From Arachis hypogaea (taxonomy: Eukaryota > Streptophyta > Magnoliopsida > Fabales > Fabaceae): a stretch of 64,000 nucleotides of DNA. The translations under genes were made by a program, and so were the position numbers. Below are positions 23,943-35,800 of the stretch, in pieces; the first letter of the stretch is position 1, and each line of letters begins with the position of its first letter. The DNA lies in assembly GCF_003086295.3 (NCBI RefSeq), contig NC_092050.1, positions 153,146,699 to 153,210,698 of the forward strand, in the 5' to 3' direction. The notes below the pieces were generated by a model. The model did no database searches, had not been told where the DNA came from, and saw only the letters and a list, made by a program, of their open reading frames with translations.

Positions 23943-24000
23943 GATCTTGCTCCTGAACGTGCTTTTGCTGATGTTGTTCTTTGCAATTTGGTTTACCATA
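23943..24000 (+). pseudogene. Exon-like captured segment 3 in CACTA copy B
   Basis: After catgctactgcag the frame reads DLAPERAFADVVLCNLVYH and runs to a donor-like atggtgat. The equivalent in copy A starts at about 14327. The source is not recognised. Confidence 0.35.
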
Positions 24001-24700
24001 TGGTGATCATAAACTTTTTCAGTTAAATTGAGTTTATTTGCCTTCAATCGAACTCCAAAGATTAAAATGAAAAGTAGAATACAGGAATTTTGTTTTGTTA
24101 TAGTATTTGTAGACTCTGTAACATTATGAGTCCTTGTTTAAATATATTTCTGTCTTTGGATTCTGAATGTACATAGGTTTTTTTTTCCTTTTCATGTAAA
24201 TGAAATAAGGGTTTAGCGACCGATTTTCAAGAAAAATCGGTTGCTAAATCGGTCGCTATTTTTGTAATTTTTTGTAGTGATATATCAATTAATTTAAAAA
24301 ATACAAATTGGCAAATTATGTGTGTAATTTGTATTAAAAAAAATTGTTATAAAATAAATATTGTACTTTGGTAATTAGAGGAATGAAAAATGTTATAAAA
24401 TCAAATTATATTTTGCAACAAAATTTTGTGATAAAAAAAATTATATTGTTACGAAAAACATCTCATTGGATAAAATTTGTTATCACTTTTGTAATAACTT
24501 TCTGTTTTTTTGTATCAAAAAAATTTGTTACAAAATATTACTTTGAATTCTAACAGTTCTATTTTTTGTTACAAAAAAACTTTTTGTAACGAGGCATACT
24601 GCAACGATCCTTTTTTTGTTACAAAATCTTTTTATTTCAAAATTTTGATTTTTTGTAATAATTTTTTTTGTTACAAATATTATTTTTTCTTGTAGTGATT

Positions 24701-25647
24701 GTCAATTGAATCATAGCAAAGTGGATTATTGATTTGAATCCAATCAAGTGACTGAGGTGTGGCTCGATTCTAGTTAATGTTTTCGTTAGTAGTTTATGAT
24801 TTTGTAGGGGAATAATAATGTTATTTTTGTTTGTAAAAATTTTTGTTCATCATTGATAGTTTGAATTGAATGTAATGTAGGAGTTCTGTATTAAAGAAAA
24901 AATTTTGGTGTATTTACAGCAAATTTCGGTATAAAACTAGGATATTTATGTGTATTGTTTAAGAATTTTTGGTGTATATGTACTGATAAGTTCTGTATAA
25001 TTCAAAACTCTTCTTCTCCCTTCTCCTCACTTTTTGCTTCTTCTTCTTCTTTTTCATCATCATCACCATCTTCTTCTTTTTTTTTTCTTATTCATCTTTT
25101 TCTTCTTGTTTTACATTCTCAAGTTTCTTGTTATTTTACTTTCTTAATAAGAATAAAAACAAAAAAAATCAAACAAAGAAAAAAAAGTACATAATACTGC
25201 AAAATTACTTAAAAGAGAATGAACTTATATTTATTCAACTAAAAGAAAGAAAGAAACCCTAAATCCTAAACCCTAAACACTAGTTAGCACTAATTCTTGA
25301 GATTTTTTTTTGTCTCTTCTATTAATCCTACAATATCACAATCATTCAACTTAATATAGTTCTCAAGATTTTTTTTTTCTTTTTTTTTGGTTGATTCTAT
25401 AATATCACAAGCATTCAATTCAATACAATTCTTTATATTCTTTTTCTCTTTCTTGTATTATTTGAATTGATTCTATAATTTTACACTCATTCAAATTAAT
25501 AAATTCTTCAGATTCTCTTTCTCTTTATTTTGTATATTAACATCCATTCTATTAGATTACAATTATTGAATAATGTAATTTTTTAATTTCAAAATAAAAA
25601 ATTATTTTATATATCATATTATCGGATAATGTAATCGTTTTTTTAAT
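24701..25647. other. Duplicated noncoding flank, copy B
   Basis: Counterpart of 15081-16026, including the TTC-rich stretch (25010-25100), telomere-like aaaccctaa units (25253-25280) and one S1-flank block. No gene. Confidence 0.5.
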
Positions 25648-26700
25648 GATAATTATGGTGTAAAAAATTAGAGAAAAATATATTTACTAATCTAGGGGAT
25701 AATAATTTATTTTTAAATAGAATAAATTATATATTGAATAAAAAAATTATTATAATTTTTCTTCACACGAATTAATACTCAATTATATAGTGTTTTGGTA
25801 ATATTATCAAAGAATATTAAGTAATTTAATAGCTTTTGTAACGTTATAAGTCCATAAATTTAGAACTTGAAAATATGTAATAAAATGAGAACGAAATTTT
25901 AACAAGTAATAACATTAGGTTATTTTGTCTTGACTTCAATAATAAATACGATAACAATAAATAAAATTTTTATAAATAAATTTTAACAAAGAAAAATCTC
26001 CGATCCATAAATATAATATTGTTATCAATGAGAAATTGTTCAACTTTAAAGGCAAATATTTTTTGTTTATATTATTTTCCAACTCAGCAGGAAGGTCTGT
26101 CGCTAGTCAATAAGTTGTTACATACACAATGTAGAATTTGAATCTTTAATACTTACTTCAATTGGACGAGTGAGATGATCACAAAATCAATCCAAATTAG
26201 TTAAGATAAATACTAATTATTTTTAATATTTTTAACATTAAAAATTGTTAAATTTTAATTTTAATTATAATTTTGTAAAATATTTATAGTGATAATTATT
26301 ATATATTTTAATTTTTGTTTATTTTTTTTAATTAAAAACTTCATATATTTTTATGTAATAACCAATGGAGTGCACAGAAATATACACTAGTGAGCACTAA
26401 TTCCTGAGTTTCTTTTTCTCCTTTCTATTGATCCTATAATATCACAATCATTCAAGTTAATCCAATTCTTAAGATTAATTTTTTTCTTTCTTTTGCTGAT
26501 TCTATAATATCACAAGCATTCAATTCAATACGATTTTTTATATCCTTTTCCTCTCTTGTATTATTATAATTGATTTTAAAATTTGATACTTATTCAAATC
26601 AATAAATTCTTCAAATTCTCTTCCCCTTTTGTATTATATTAGTATCCATTCTATTAAATCACAATTATTGAATTTATTTGTATGCCTAACACATGGTTGC
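25648..26700 (+). repeat. Orphan S1-like 3' flank, copy B
   Basis: Counterpart of 16027-17075. Uninterrupted at 26685-26700, which defines the empty site of the hAT-like element in copy A. Confidence 0.6.
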
Positions 26701-27004
26701 ATACATAAAATAAGTTATTTCGTGAAATGATTTAATAATTTGTTGTCTATATCTTGTCATAAGAGTCAAAAATAGTAATAATTAAATATAATCATTTTAG
26801 GTATATACTAAAATAAGTAAATAAATTAAGTTATTAATATAAAATACTAATTAAAATATAAAATATATATTAAAAATATATTAAACTATATATATTTACA
26901 TTAATGACTATTTTTATATAGCAACTAATTTTAATATACAAATAACAATTTTAAATTAAATAAGGACATAAGTAATAATGGTCAATGATACCAAAACAGT
27001 ATTT

Positions 27005-27050
27005 AAAAAAAAAAAAAAAAGCCTTATAGTTTCTTAGCTTCTATATATAC
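27005..27050 (+). promoter_or_regulatory. A-tract plus TATA box of S1-like gene 2
   Basis: A run of 16 A (27005-27020) and ctatatatac (27041-27050), 64 bases before the ATG at 27105. Confidence 0.6.
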
Positions 27051-27104
27051 AAATTGATTGATCTCATCATCAAATTAAATTCATCAACATAGTGCACATT
27101 CAAG

Positions 27105-27548
27105 ATGACGATCTCATCATTAGCACTCTCTAATGTTGTAATAATGCTCATACTTGTTTCTTTCAATCTCAATGTTAGAATGATTGATGCTCAAGTTGCT
27201 CCTCAACCTATTTTCATTGCTGTGACCATCCGCAACCAACTGATCCATTTGGATCTTCAAATTGATTGCAAGAATAATAGAAATAAAGATGAACTGAAGC
27301 AAACGGTTCCAGCTGATGGAAGTTGGACTTTCAAATTCCTTCCAATCCTTTTTCACGATATTTCGTACTCCTGTATCTTTTCTTGGAACGATGGGAAGAA
27401 TCAAAGCCATAACTATCAAATTTATAATCAAGGCCGGGATGAGAAGTTGTGCCACCAAGAGTGTGATTGGGAAATCCACGAGACCGGTCCATGTAGGGTT
27501 TCGGGGAAACGTGCTCCTGAATGTCATCCTTGGGATCGTCCTATGTAA
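27105..27548 (+). CDS. S1-like secreted protein, copy 2
   Basis: The 147-residue product has a signal peptide of about 29 residues that is nearly identical to gene 1, followed by a diverged S1 domain: VTIRNQLIHLDL, IDCKNN, a central SWTFKF strand, SYSCIFSW, a CHQECDWEIH segment and a final Cys before the C-terminus. The FDIY block of the family is altered here to YQIYNQGRD. It is intronless and complete, preceded by the conserved promoter. The 3' flank continues to 27778, where a Ty3-gypsy element is inserted about 230 bases beyond the stop, so the poly(A) region may be affected. Function unknown; secretion is inferred from the signal peptide. Confidence 0.9.
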   Translation: MTISSLALSNVVIMLILVSFNLNVRMIDAQVAPQPIFIAVTIRNQLIHLDLQIDCKNNRNKDELKQTVPADGSWTFKFLPILFHDISYSCIFSWNDGKNQSHNYQIYNQGRDEKLCHQECDWEIHETGPCRVSGKRAPECHPWDRPM

Positions 27549-27783
27549 CTTATAATTGGCGTAAAAATCGGGGGAAAATGTATTTAGCCATCTAGGATAA
27601 TGAATAATAAAAGTTATTATAATTTTTCTTCCTACAAATTAATACTCAACATAGTGTTTTGATAATATTATCAAGGAATATTAATTAATTTAATAATTTT
27701 TATAATGGTATAAGTCTATAAATTTAAAATTTAGAAATCATGTCATAAAATATGAAATTTTAATGAGTAACAATATTGGTCAT

Positions 27784-28315
27784 TGTTACGGTGGGTAACC
27801 GGAGATTAATGGGCTGGATGGCGTTGGTTGGTCCAAACGTGTGAAGGAGGTGACTTTCGAGTGGATCTGTTACTCGGTGTTCCTCCGTCCGACTTGTACG
27901 TGTGAAAGAATGGGGGGTGGTACCTGCAAAGACACTCCGATGCCTAAGTTAGCAAGAGTGTGAGCAGGTTAGAGAGTATTGGAACTTAGAGATACCTGAA
28001 TGGTGTCAGTGTATTTATAGTGGTGAACCAATAACCACCGCTGAAGTAGTGCCACCTTTTTAGGTGGATAACCGTTCCCATATCTTAGGGAGGTTAAGAT
28101 ATGGCTCTATGAAGTGGTTAGAGAGTTTCTAGGGGCAGTTACTCATTTAAATGAGTGTTATCTGCCAGCTAACCTCGTGTCCGACTTCCTTGGAGCAGGT
28201 CGTGTTCAGTACCGACTTCTTGGGATGAAGGCTGGTACTGGGTGAGGGCCAACCCTTTGGGTTGGGCTTCTTTGCTTGGATCCTGAGCCTTTATTATTGG
28301 GCCAGGGTATGAACA
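27784..28315 (-). repeat. 3' LTR of the gypsy element (left)
   Basis: 532 bp, tgttacgg to tgaaca. Downstream LTR with respect to the minus-strand polyprotein. Confidence 0.92.
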
Positions 28316-28330
28316 GTGCCCCTACTCGAG
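28316..28330 (-). other. Polypurine tract of the gypsy element
   Basis: On the minus strand the bases abutting the 3' LTR are purine-rich (gagtaggggcac), the expected plus-strand primer position. Confidence 0.6.
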
Positions 28331-28568
28331 CCCAATTTCTTTTTAAGATTTGGGTTCGAGTATTCTACTCGGGGTCGTAGCCGATTTGTAAGAGGACCAA
28401 CGTGATGGTTTGAAACCGACGTGACCTTTCGTGACCTTTTGGTTCTGACAGTTACGTCTAATCAAGCGTCGTGTCCGTTAGGGGTGTGCGTAGGGATTCA
28501 ATAGCCTTGGTAACGGTGCATCTTCATTAATGACTGCCCCTATTTTACCATTATTCCCCTAACGTTCT

Positions 28569-28576
28569 TATAAATA
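28569..28576 (+). promoter_or_regulatory. TATA box for the antisense ORF
   Basis: tataaata followed by a pyrimidine-rich stretch (ctttccctctctttc) typical of plant start sites, about 255 bases before the ATG at 28831. It lies outside the LTR and faces opposite to the polyprotein. A short intron-like interval (gttagt at 28695 to ttgcag at 28736) may sit in the 5' leader. Confidence 0.5.
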
Positions 28577-28830
28577 CTTTCCCTCTCTTTCATTGTTTCG
28601 TTTCTGTGATCTTTCAAATTTCCCTTGCATTCGTTCATACTGCATTCTTGTGCTTTCGAAGGCTTTTGCTTCCAACCCTCATTTCCAGATAAAGGTTAGT
28701 TCTTTAATATGCCTTTGTAGATAAATTTGATTTGCAGGCTTTAGTTTCGCATCCCCCTCCCTTTAGAGACCGTGTTGGTGATTTTTCTTTTCCCCTTGTA
28801 GGTTTTGTCACCCCTTTTTTAGAAAAAGAA

Positions 28831-30660
28831 ATGGCTTCTGTAGATGCTCTCTCTCACTGGGTTTATGTCACAGTCTTAGGGGAGGAACCCTCAGTCGATT
28901 ATGAGTTTATCACACATCTTCATACTCGCCACAGAATTTGTTCTTCTGAGAAGGACGAGCCGAAGTATGAGTTAGTGGCCCCAGGTCCAGAAGACCGGGT
29001 TTGCTTTGGGAGGGCTAATGAGGCGGCCTCCCATTTTTTCTTTATGTATGAGTGTATGATCACCCGTTTGGGTATTTTTCTTCCTTTTTCAGACTTTGAG
29101 ATGTCTGTTTTACGTCATTGCCGAGTCGCTCCTACCCAGCTTCACCCCGACTCTTGGGGTTTTTTGAAAATTTATCAATTCATCAGCCAGGCTTTAGAGT
29201 TCCCGACTTCTTTAAAGATTTTTTTACATCTTTTTCATATGACAAAACCCTTTAGCGGACTAAACAATAAACAACAGTGGGTATCATTCCGAGCCATACA
29301 AGATAGGAGAATTTTCACCCTTTTTGACGAATCCTTCCATGACTTCAAAAACTATTTTTTCAAAGTGCAAGCTGTAGAGGGTCACCACCCCTTTTTCCTG
29401 GATGATAATTCTTCCCCCTGCTTTCCTTTATACTGGTTGGAGGCCTCCCCTTGTGAAAAATATGGTCTTGATGACCTGGATGATGTGGAGGCAGCCGTTG
29501 TGGGGTTCCTCCGAGAAGTTTGGGGGAGGTCTCCATACTTGGACACGAAAAAGTTTCTCCAGGGGTCTCCGAGTTTTATCCAGGCGCAACTAGGTAGCTT
29601 TCATTTGGTTTTCCGACTTGTCTGATTAATTCTTCCGACTTGTCTAATCTATCAATTGTTGCTTTTTTCAGAGATGGCCAAAACAAATGCCCAGGAGTCT
29701 TACCAAAGAGTTCAGGAGGCCAAGGCGAGGTCCCGTGTCAGGTCTGGTGGTGCTAGGGCGGTTGTCTCTCCTCCTCCTCCTCCTCCTTCTCGGAACGTTG
29801 GGACTCCCTCCCAACCTATTGTGATTTCCTCTTATGCTCCCTCTCTGCCACCCCCCTCCGTCTGACCTACTCCTGAACCAGAGAAGAGGAAGCGTAAGAC
29901 CTTAGAGTCTGGCGCTTCTGGTGAGGCGGACGCTCTTGCGTTCGTCCGAAAGAACATTTATCCCCATGCTCGTATGAGCATGGATGATGTTTCTGTTCGG
30001 CACTACCTCACTGCTGTGGTTGAGGAGAGTCTCAAGACGGCGGGAGTTTGTGGTAAACTCTTAGATATATTTGAGAAGACTCCTCTCAGCTCTTTAGGGA
30101 TGACCTCGAGGGTCGAGGAGCTGGAAGGCAGGCTTCGCATATATCAGGAGCACGAGAGGGAGTTGGAGGGGAAAGTCGCCAAGCTGAAGGAGGATAGGGA
30201 TAGCCTCCGGGAGAAGGAGAAGAAGTTGCTAGCCCAATGTAACATGGAGGTGGATTTGAGGAAGGCAGCGCAAGCCAGCTACAACAGTTTATTTGATGAT
30301 CTTGTGTCTGTGAAGAATGACTTGCTGAATGCCCGGAAGGCCTATACCGAGTTGGAGGACTCTATTGCGGATGGTGCTGATGAGGCTTGGAGGGTTTTTA
30401 AGGAGCAGGTCGGAGTCATTGCTCCTGACTTGGACCTTTCTCCTTTAGACCCTGATAAGATTGTTATTGATGGTGCCATCGTGGATCCTCCTGTCCCCGT
30501 GGTGGAGTCCGAGTCCGATTTGAAGACTCGGGGGCAGAGGATCATAGAGTCCCCTCCTCGCACTAAGGACGCTCCGAGCTCTTCTACCATTCCTCCGACT
30601 TTCTCTCCAACTCCTGGTCCTGGTGGTGGTGATCCTTCTACTCCTCTTGCAAAGAAGTAA
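28831..30660 (+). CDS. Antisense extra ORF of the Tat-type element (spliced, one nonsense codon)
   Basis: Exon 1 (28831-29593) starts MASVDALSHWVYV and resembles the putative gypsy-type transposase domain found in plant Tat elements, with segments such as FSDFEMSVLRH and HPDSWGFLKIYQF. A 78-base intron is inferred: gtagct at 29594 to ttttttcag ending at 29671, which keeps the frame. Exon 2 (29672-30660) has a Pro-rich segment, a basic KRKRK cluster, then a long coiled coil (about 30110-30370) and an acidic, Pro-rich tail. An in-frame TGA at 29863-29865 separates the two halves in this copy. Role unknown; such ORFs are a recurring feature of the lineage. Splicing is inferred from frame and consensus only. 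Confidence 0.7.
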
Positions 30661-31468
30661 TTTGTTGGCTATTGGGGGTCCGGCCTGTGGGCCCCCCCTT
30701 TTTAAACTCTTTATATTTATTTGTTGATGTTTGAACAATTTTTGGCCTTTTAAGGCCGTAAACAAAATAGTTTTATCGTACCCTTTTTTGATAAGGGTTT
30801 AATTTTAACGATTAAATAAATACCCCCTTTTTTTTTTGGATAAGGGTTTTGAGTTACCTTGTGCGCGCATGCTCTTCTATTCGTAGTTCTTTTGATGCTT
30901 GATCTTTTCTGGAAAAAACCTTTTCTTTGGGCTTGTCTGCTTTTCTGAATCTTTTTGATCTTCAGGGAAGCCTTATAATCTTTTCTTAGTTTTTTCCTAT
31001 CTCTTTTTGTTATTCCTAGTACTCAATTTCGTTTCATTGAGCTTTTCGTGACTTAAGCTACTTTTGCGATTCATTTTAGTTTTACTCGGTTTCGCATTCC
31101 GACTTATGAGTCGGACTGCTCCCGAGTTTATCATGATCGACTTCCATAGCCTCTTTACGCCGACTTGTACCTCGTCGTTTTATCCTGACGACCATCTAGG
31201 TCGGTTCATGGGATTTTCACGTTTTGTCGAGCTTAAATCGGCGTGTTTCGTAGAAAGAGAATAAAAAAGGGAATTTAAAAGAGATATATGAAAGAGATCT
31301 TTATTAATTGAGGAGGTACCTTATTGCTACTAAGGGCTTTTGACAATCTGTTTTCCCTTAGCCCCTACTGTGATGCCTCGTTAAAAACCCTTTTCAGAAA
31401 AAACACTTTGATTTTGGAAAAAAATCATGAAGTTGGGAAAAGAGTACATCAGGGAGTAGGGTTCGCTT
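30661..31468. other. Noncoding interval between the antisense ORF and integrase
   Basis: T-rich sequence between the convergent antisense ORF and pol. Presumably it holds the 3' untranslated part of the antisense transcript. No domain seen. Confidence 0.5.
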
Positions 31469-32761
31469 TTAGCTGTAGTACCTTTTCATATTACAAGCAT
31501 GCCATGATCTTGGTAACTCGTTGCCGTCGAGGTCAGTTACCCTATAATAGCCTTTTCCTAAGACCTCCTTGATCTTGTATGGTCCTTTCCAATTAGCAGC
31601 GAGCTTTCCTTCCCCAGATTTGTTGACTCCAATGTCGTTTCTGATTAGGACCAAGTCATCTGGGGTGAAACTCCTTCGAATGACTTTTTTGTTGTATCTT
31701 GCGGTCATCCTTTGCTTCAACGCTGCTTCTCTTATCTGGGCTTCTTCTCGGACTTCGGGGAGCAAGTTGAGCTCCTCTTTGTGCCCCTGTATATTCCCGA
31801 TCTCGTCGTGGAAAATCACTCTTGGGCTTTGCTCATTGACCTCTATTGGGATCATGGCTTCTACGCCATAAACTAGTCGGAAGGGTGTTTCTCCAGTGGC
31901 GGATTGGGGGGTTGTTCTGTAAGCCCATAGTACTTGTGGGAGCTCTTCAGCCCAAACTCCTTTCGCATCTTGTAATCTTTTCTTCAGCCCTGCCAGTATG
32001 ACTTTGTTGGCTGCTTCGGCTTGCCCATTGGCTTGTGGGTGTTCCACCGAGGTGAACTGGTGTTTGATGTTCATACCGGCTACTAGGCTTCTAAAGGTGG
32101 AGTCGGTGAACTGGGTTCCATTGTCTGTGGTAATGGAATAAGGTATCCCATACCTTGTGATGATATTTTTGTAGAGGAACCTCCGACTTCTTTGTGCAGT
32201 GATAGTGGCCAGTGGTTCTACTTCTATCCACTTTGTGAAATAATCTATTCCCACTATTAGGTACCTGACTTGTCCTAGCGCCTGAGGAAAAGGACCTAAC
32301 AAATTCATTCCCCTTTTTGCAAAGGGCCACGGAGAAGTGATGCTAATGAGCTCCTCTGGAGGAGCCACGTGGAAATTTGCGTGCATTTGACATGGTTGGC
32401 ACTTTTTCACAAACTCTGTGGCATCTTTCTGCAAGGTTGGCCAATAGAATCCAGCTCGGATTACTTTCCTGGCTAATGACCTTGCTCCGAGATGGTTTCC
32501 GCAGATTCCACTATGTACTTCCTCTAATACCTCGGTGGTTCTGGAGGTCGGTACACATTTTAATAATGGCGTTGATATCCCTCTTCTGTAGAGGATATTT
32601 CTTGCCAAGGTGTAGTGTTGTGCTTCCCTTCGGATTTTCTTGGCCTCCTTTTTCTCCTTGGGGAGGATGTCGAATTTCAGGTATTCGACTAAGGGGTTCA
32701 TCCATCCGAGGTTTAATCCGACCACTTCGAAGACTTCTTGTTTGTCTTCTATTTTTACCAC
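31469..32761 (-). CDS. Gypsy pol, integrase part
   Basis: 430 residues in the same frame as the upstream polyprotein, cut off from it by two stops (TGA 32804-32806, TAG 32771-32773). The zinc-binding HHCC domain is visible (His 83, His 90, Cys 121, Cys 124), then the integrase core. The second Asp (TTDNGTQF, residue 213) and Glu (HPQANGQAEA, residue 249) are present at the normal 36-residue spacing. At the position of the first catalytic Asp there is Asn (GMNLLGPF, residue 153, codon 32303-32305). C-terminal part is typical of gypsy (LVYGVEAMIP, GPYKIKEVLGKGYY). Catalytically dead as it stands. Confidence 0.88.
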   Translation of the reverse strand: MVKIEDKQEVFEVVGLNLGWMNPLVEYLKFDILPKEKKEAKKIRREAQHYTLARNILYRRGISTPLLKCVPTSRTTEVLEEVHSGICGNHLGARSLARKVIRAGFYWPTLQKDATEFVKKCQPCQMHANFHVAPPEELISITSPWPFAKRGMNLLGPFPQALGQVRYLIVGIDYFTKWIEVEPLATITAQRSRRFLYKNIITRYGIPYSITTDNGTQFTDSTFRSLVAGMNIKHQFTSVEHPQANGQAEAANKVILAGLKKRLQDAKGVWAEELPQVLWAYRTTPQSATGETPFRLVYGVEAMIPIEVNEQSPRVIFHDEIGNIQGHKEELNLLPEVREEAQIREAALKQRMTARYNKKVIRRSFTPDDLVLIRNDIGVNKSGEGKLAANWKGPYKIKEVLGKGYYRVTDLDGNELPRSWHACNMKRYYS

Positions 32762-32803
32762 TGAAGGTTCCTAGAGAGTCTCTTGAATCAGGCTTCTGTT
32801 ATT

Positions 32804-35800
32804 TCATCCTGGCTTGGTACTTGCTAACTTGGATAGGGCATCTGCTCTGCTGTTTAGATCCCGAGTTATGTGTTTCACCTCGGTTTCTGCAAAGCGCCCA
32901 AGGTGCTCCAAAGTTTTTTCCAAGTACCTCTTCATGTTTGGGTCCTTTGCCTGATATTCTCCACTTATTTGGGAGGTCACCACTTGGGAGTCGCTGTATA
33001 TCATCACCTTTGTAGCACCGACTTCTTCTGCCAGCTTCAGTCCTACGATCAAGGCTTCATACTCTGCCTGATTATTTGAAGCTGGGAATTCAAACTTGAG
33101 GGAAACCTCTATCTGGGTTCCCCTTTCGTCTACCAATATTATGCCTGCACCACTTCCTGTTTTGTTGGAGGATCCATCTACATAGAATTCCCATGTAGTT
33201 GGTTTATCCTCTTGATCTCCTGCGTATTCTGCAATGAAGTCGGTGAGGCACTGGGATTTAATCGCCGTCCGAGTTTCATACTTCAAGTCGAACTCGGAGA
33301 GCTCTATTGCCCATTGAACCATTCTTCCTGCAACATCCGTCTTTTGGAGGATTTGCTTCATGGGTTGGTTCGTGCGGACTCTTATTGTGTGAGCTTGAAA
33401 GTAAGACCGTAGTCTTCGTGAGGCTACCACTAAGGAGTAGGCAAATTTCTCTAGTTTGTGGTACCTTAGCTCAGGGCCCTGTAGAACTTTACTGATGAAA
33501 TAGATTGGGTGTTGGCCGTCCTCGTCTTCTTTTATCAAGGCTGCTGAGACAGCCTTGTCTGCCACGGATAGGTATAGGACGAGGTCCTTTCCGGCTACAG
33601 GTCGGGTCAAAATAGGAGGTTGGCTCAAAAACTTTTTGAACTCCTGGAACGCCTCCTCGTATTCGGGAGTCCATTCAAACTGGTGTCCCTTTCTTAATAG
33701 GGAGAACAGTGGAAGGGATCTTAGTGCTGATCCTGCCAAAAACTTGGAGAGAGCTGCAAGTCGGCCGTTAAGTTGTTGGACTTCTCTTAAACAAGTCGCA
33801 CTTCTCATTTCCAGGATAGCTCTGCACTTATCGGGATTGGCTTCGATCCCTATTTGCGTTAGCATGAATCCCAGAAATTTTCCTGCCTCCACCGCGAAGG
33901 CACACTTTGCAGGATTTAGTCTCATCCCGTGCGACCTTATGGTGTCAAAGACTTGTGAAAGGTCAGGCAAGAGGTCGACTTCTTTCTTGGTCTTTACCAG
34001 CATATCGTCGACGTATACTTCCATTAAGCTCCCTAGGTGAGAGGCAAACACCTTATTCATCAACCTCTGGTAGGTGGCTCCTGCATTTTTTAATCCGAAT
34101 GGCATGACCACGTAGCAAAAGTTGGCTCTGGGTGTGATGAATGATGTCTTCTCTTGGTCTGGCTCGTACATCGGGATTTGGTTATACCCCGAGTAGGCGT
34201 CCATGAACGACAAGTATTGATACCCCGAGCTAGAGTCTACTAGGGCATCAATGCTTGGTAGTGGATAAGGGTCCTTGGGACATGCCTTATTTAAGTCGGT
34301 ATAGTCGACGCACATCCTCCATTTGCCATTTTGTTTTTTGACTAGCACTACATTGGCTAGCCATATTGGGTATTTGACTTCTCTGATGAAGCCAGCTTCC
34401 AGGAGCGCCTGTACTTGCTCTTCCACTACTAGGGCTCGCTCTGGGCCGAGCTTGCGTCTTCTTTGTTGCACAGGTCGGGACCCCGAGTAGACCGAGAGTT
34501 TGTGGGACATGAGCTCGGGATCTATCCCAGGCATGTCGGAGGCCTTCCAGGCGAAGAGATCGGAATTATCTCTTAGGAGCTTAGTTAACCCTTGTCTTAG
34601 GGTTTCCCCTAGGTTGGCTCCTATGTGGGTGGTTTTTCCTTCCTCTTTGCCGACCCGAATCTCCTCGGTTTTTCTCCCGGGCTGTGGTCGCAGCTCTTCT
34701 TTAATCCTTGCTCCACCGAGCTCTATTGTGTGGATTTCTTTGTTCTTTCCTCTCAGGTTTAGGCTTTCATTGTAGCATCTCCTTGCCAACTTCTGATCTC
34801 CCCTCACCGTTGCTATCCCCGCTGAGGTCGGGAATTTCATGCAGAGGTGGGCCGTCGATACCACCGCTCCGAGTCGATTAAGGGTAGCTCTGCCAATTAA
34901 AGCATTATAGGCTGACCCTACGTTGATGACTATGAAGTATATACTCAGAGTCCTTGATTTTTCTCCCTTTCCAAAGGTGGTGTGGAGGGGCAAAAATCCT
35001 AGTGGCTTTATTGGCGTGTCGCCTAATCCGTACAAGGTGTCGGGGTAGGCTCTTAACTCTTTCTCATCTAATCCCAGTTTGTCGAAAGCGGGCTTAAAGA
35101 GGATGTCCGCTGAACTTCCTTGGTCTACTAGTGTTCTGTGGAGATGGGCATTTGCCAGGATCATGGTAATTACCACTGGGTCATCGTGCCCCGGAATTAT
35201 TCCTTGCCCATCCTCCTTTGTGAATGAAATGGTAGGGAGGTCGGATGACTCCTCTCCGACCTGGTAAACTCTCTTGAGATGTCTTTTACGAGAAGATTTT
35301 GTGAGTCCCCCTCCCGCAAACCCTCCTGAGATCATATGGATATGTCTCTCCGGAGTTTGTGGTGGTGGGTCTCTTCTATCCACATCATCTCGCTTTCTTT
35401 TTCCATGAATGTCCGACCTTTCTATGAGATATCTGTCAAGCCGACCTTCTCTGGCCAGCTTTTCTATCACATTTTTAAGGTCGTAACAGTCGTTCGTGGA
35501 GTGCCCATATATCTTATGGTACTCACAGTAATCACCGCGGCTCCCCCCTCTTTTATTTTTAATGGGCCTGGGAGGAGGCAACCTTTCAGTATTGCAAATT
35601 TCTCTGTATACATCCACTACAGGAACTTTTAGAGGAGTATAAGAGTGATATTTTCTTGGCCTATCGAGGCCGAGTTCTTCCTTCTTCTTGGCTTCCCTCT
35701 CCCTCTCTTTTGTTGAGGGAGGGTGACCAGGTCGCCAACTCAGGTCTCTTAGCTTAGCATTTTCTTCCATATTGATGTACTTTTCAGCTCTTTCCTGTAC

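Larger units (their letters stand above)
20905..24697 (+). mobile_element. Non-autonomous CACTA (En/Spm) element, copy B, 3793 bp
   Basis: Termini are cactacaagaaaa and ttttcttgtagtg, near-perfect inverted repeats, with target duplication ATT (20902-20904, 24698-24700). Dense ttgtaacaaa-type subterminal motifs lie at 20920-21250 and 24340-24680. A GC-rich island (21620-22030) is followed by three exon-like segments bounded by plausible splice sites (22728-22817, 23393-23524, 23943-24000). No transposase ORF. This copy keeps both intact termini. Confidence 0.92.
19411..27140 (+). repeat. Tandem segmental duplication, copy B
   Basis: Collinear with 7138-19410 without the solo LTR and hAT-like insertions. 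It ends within the first codons of S1 gene 2, so its right edge corresponds to the point where copy A is cut. Confidence 0.85.
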
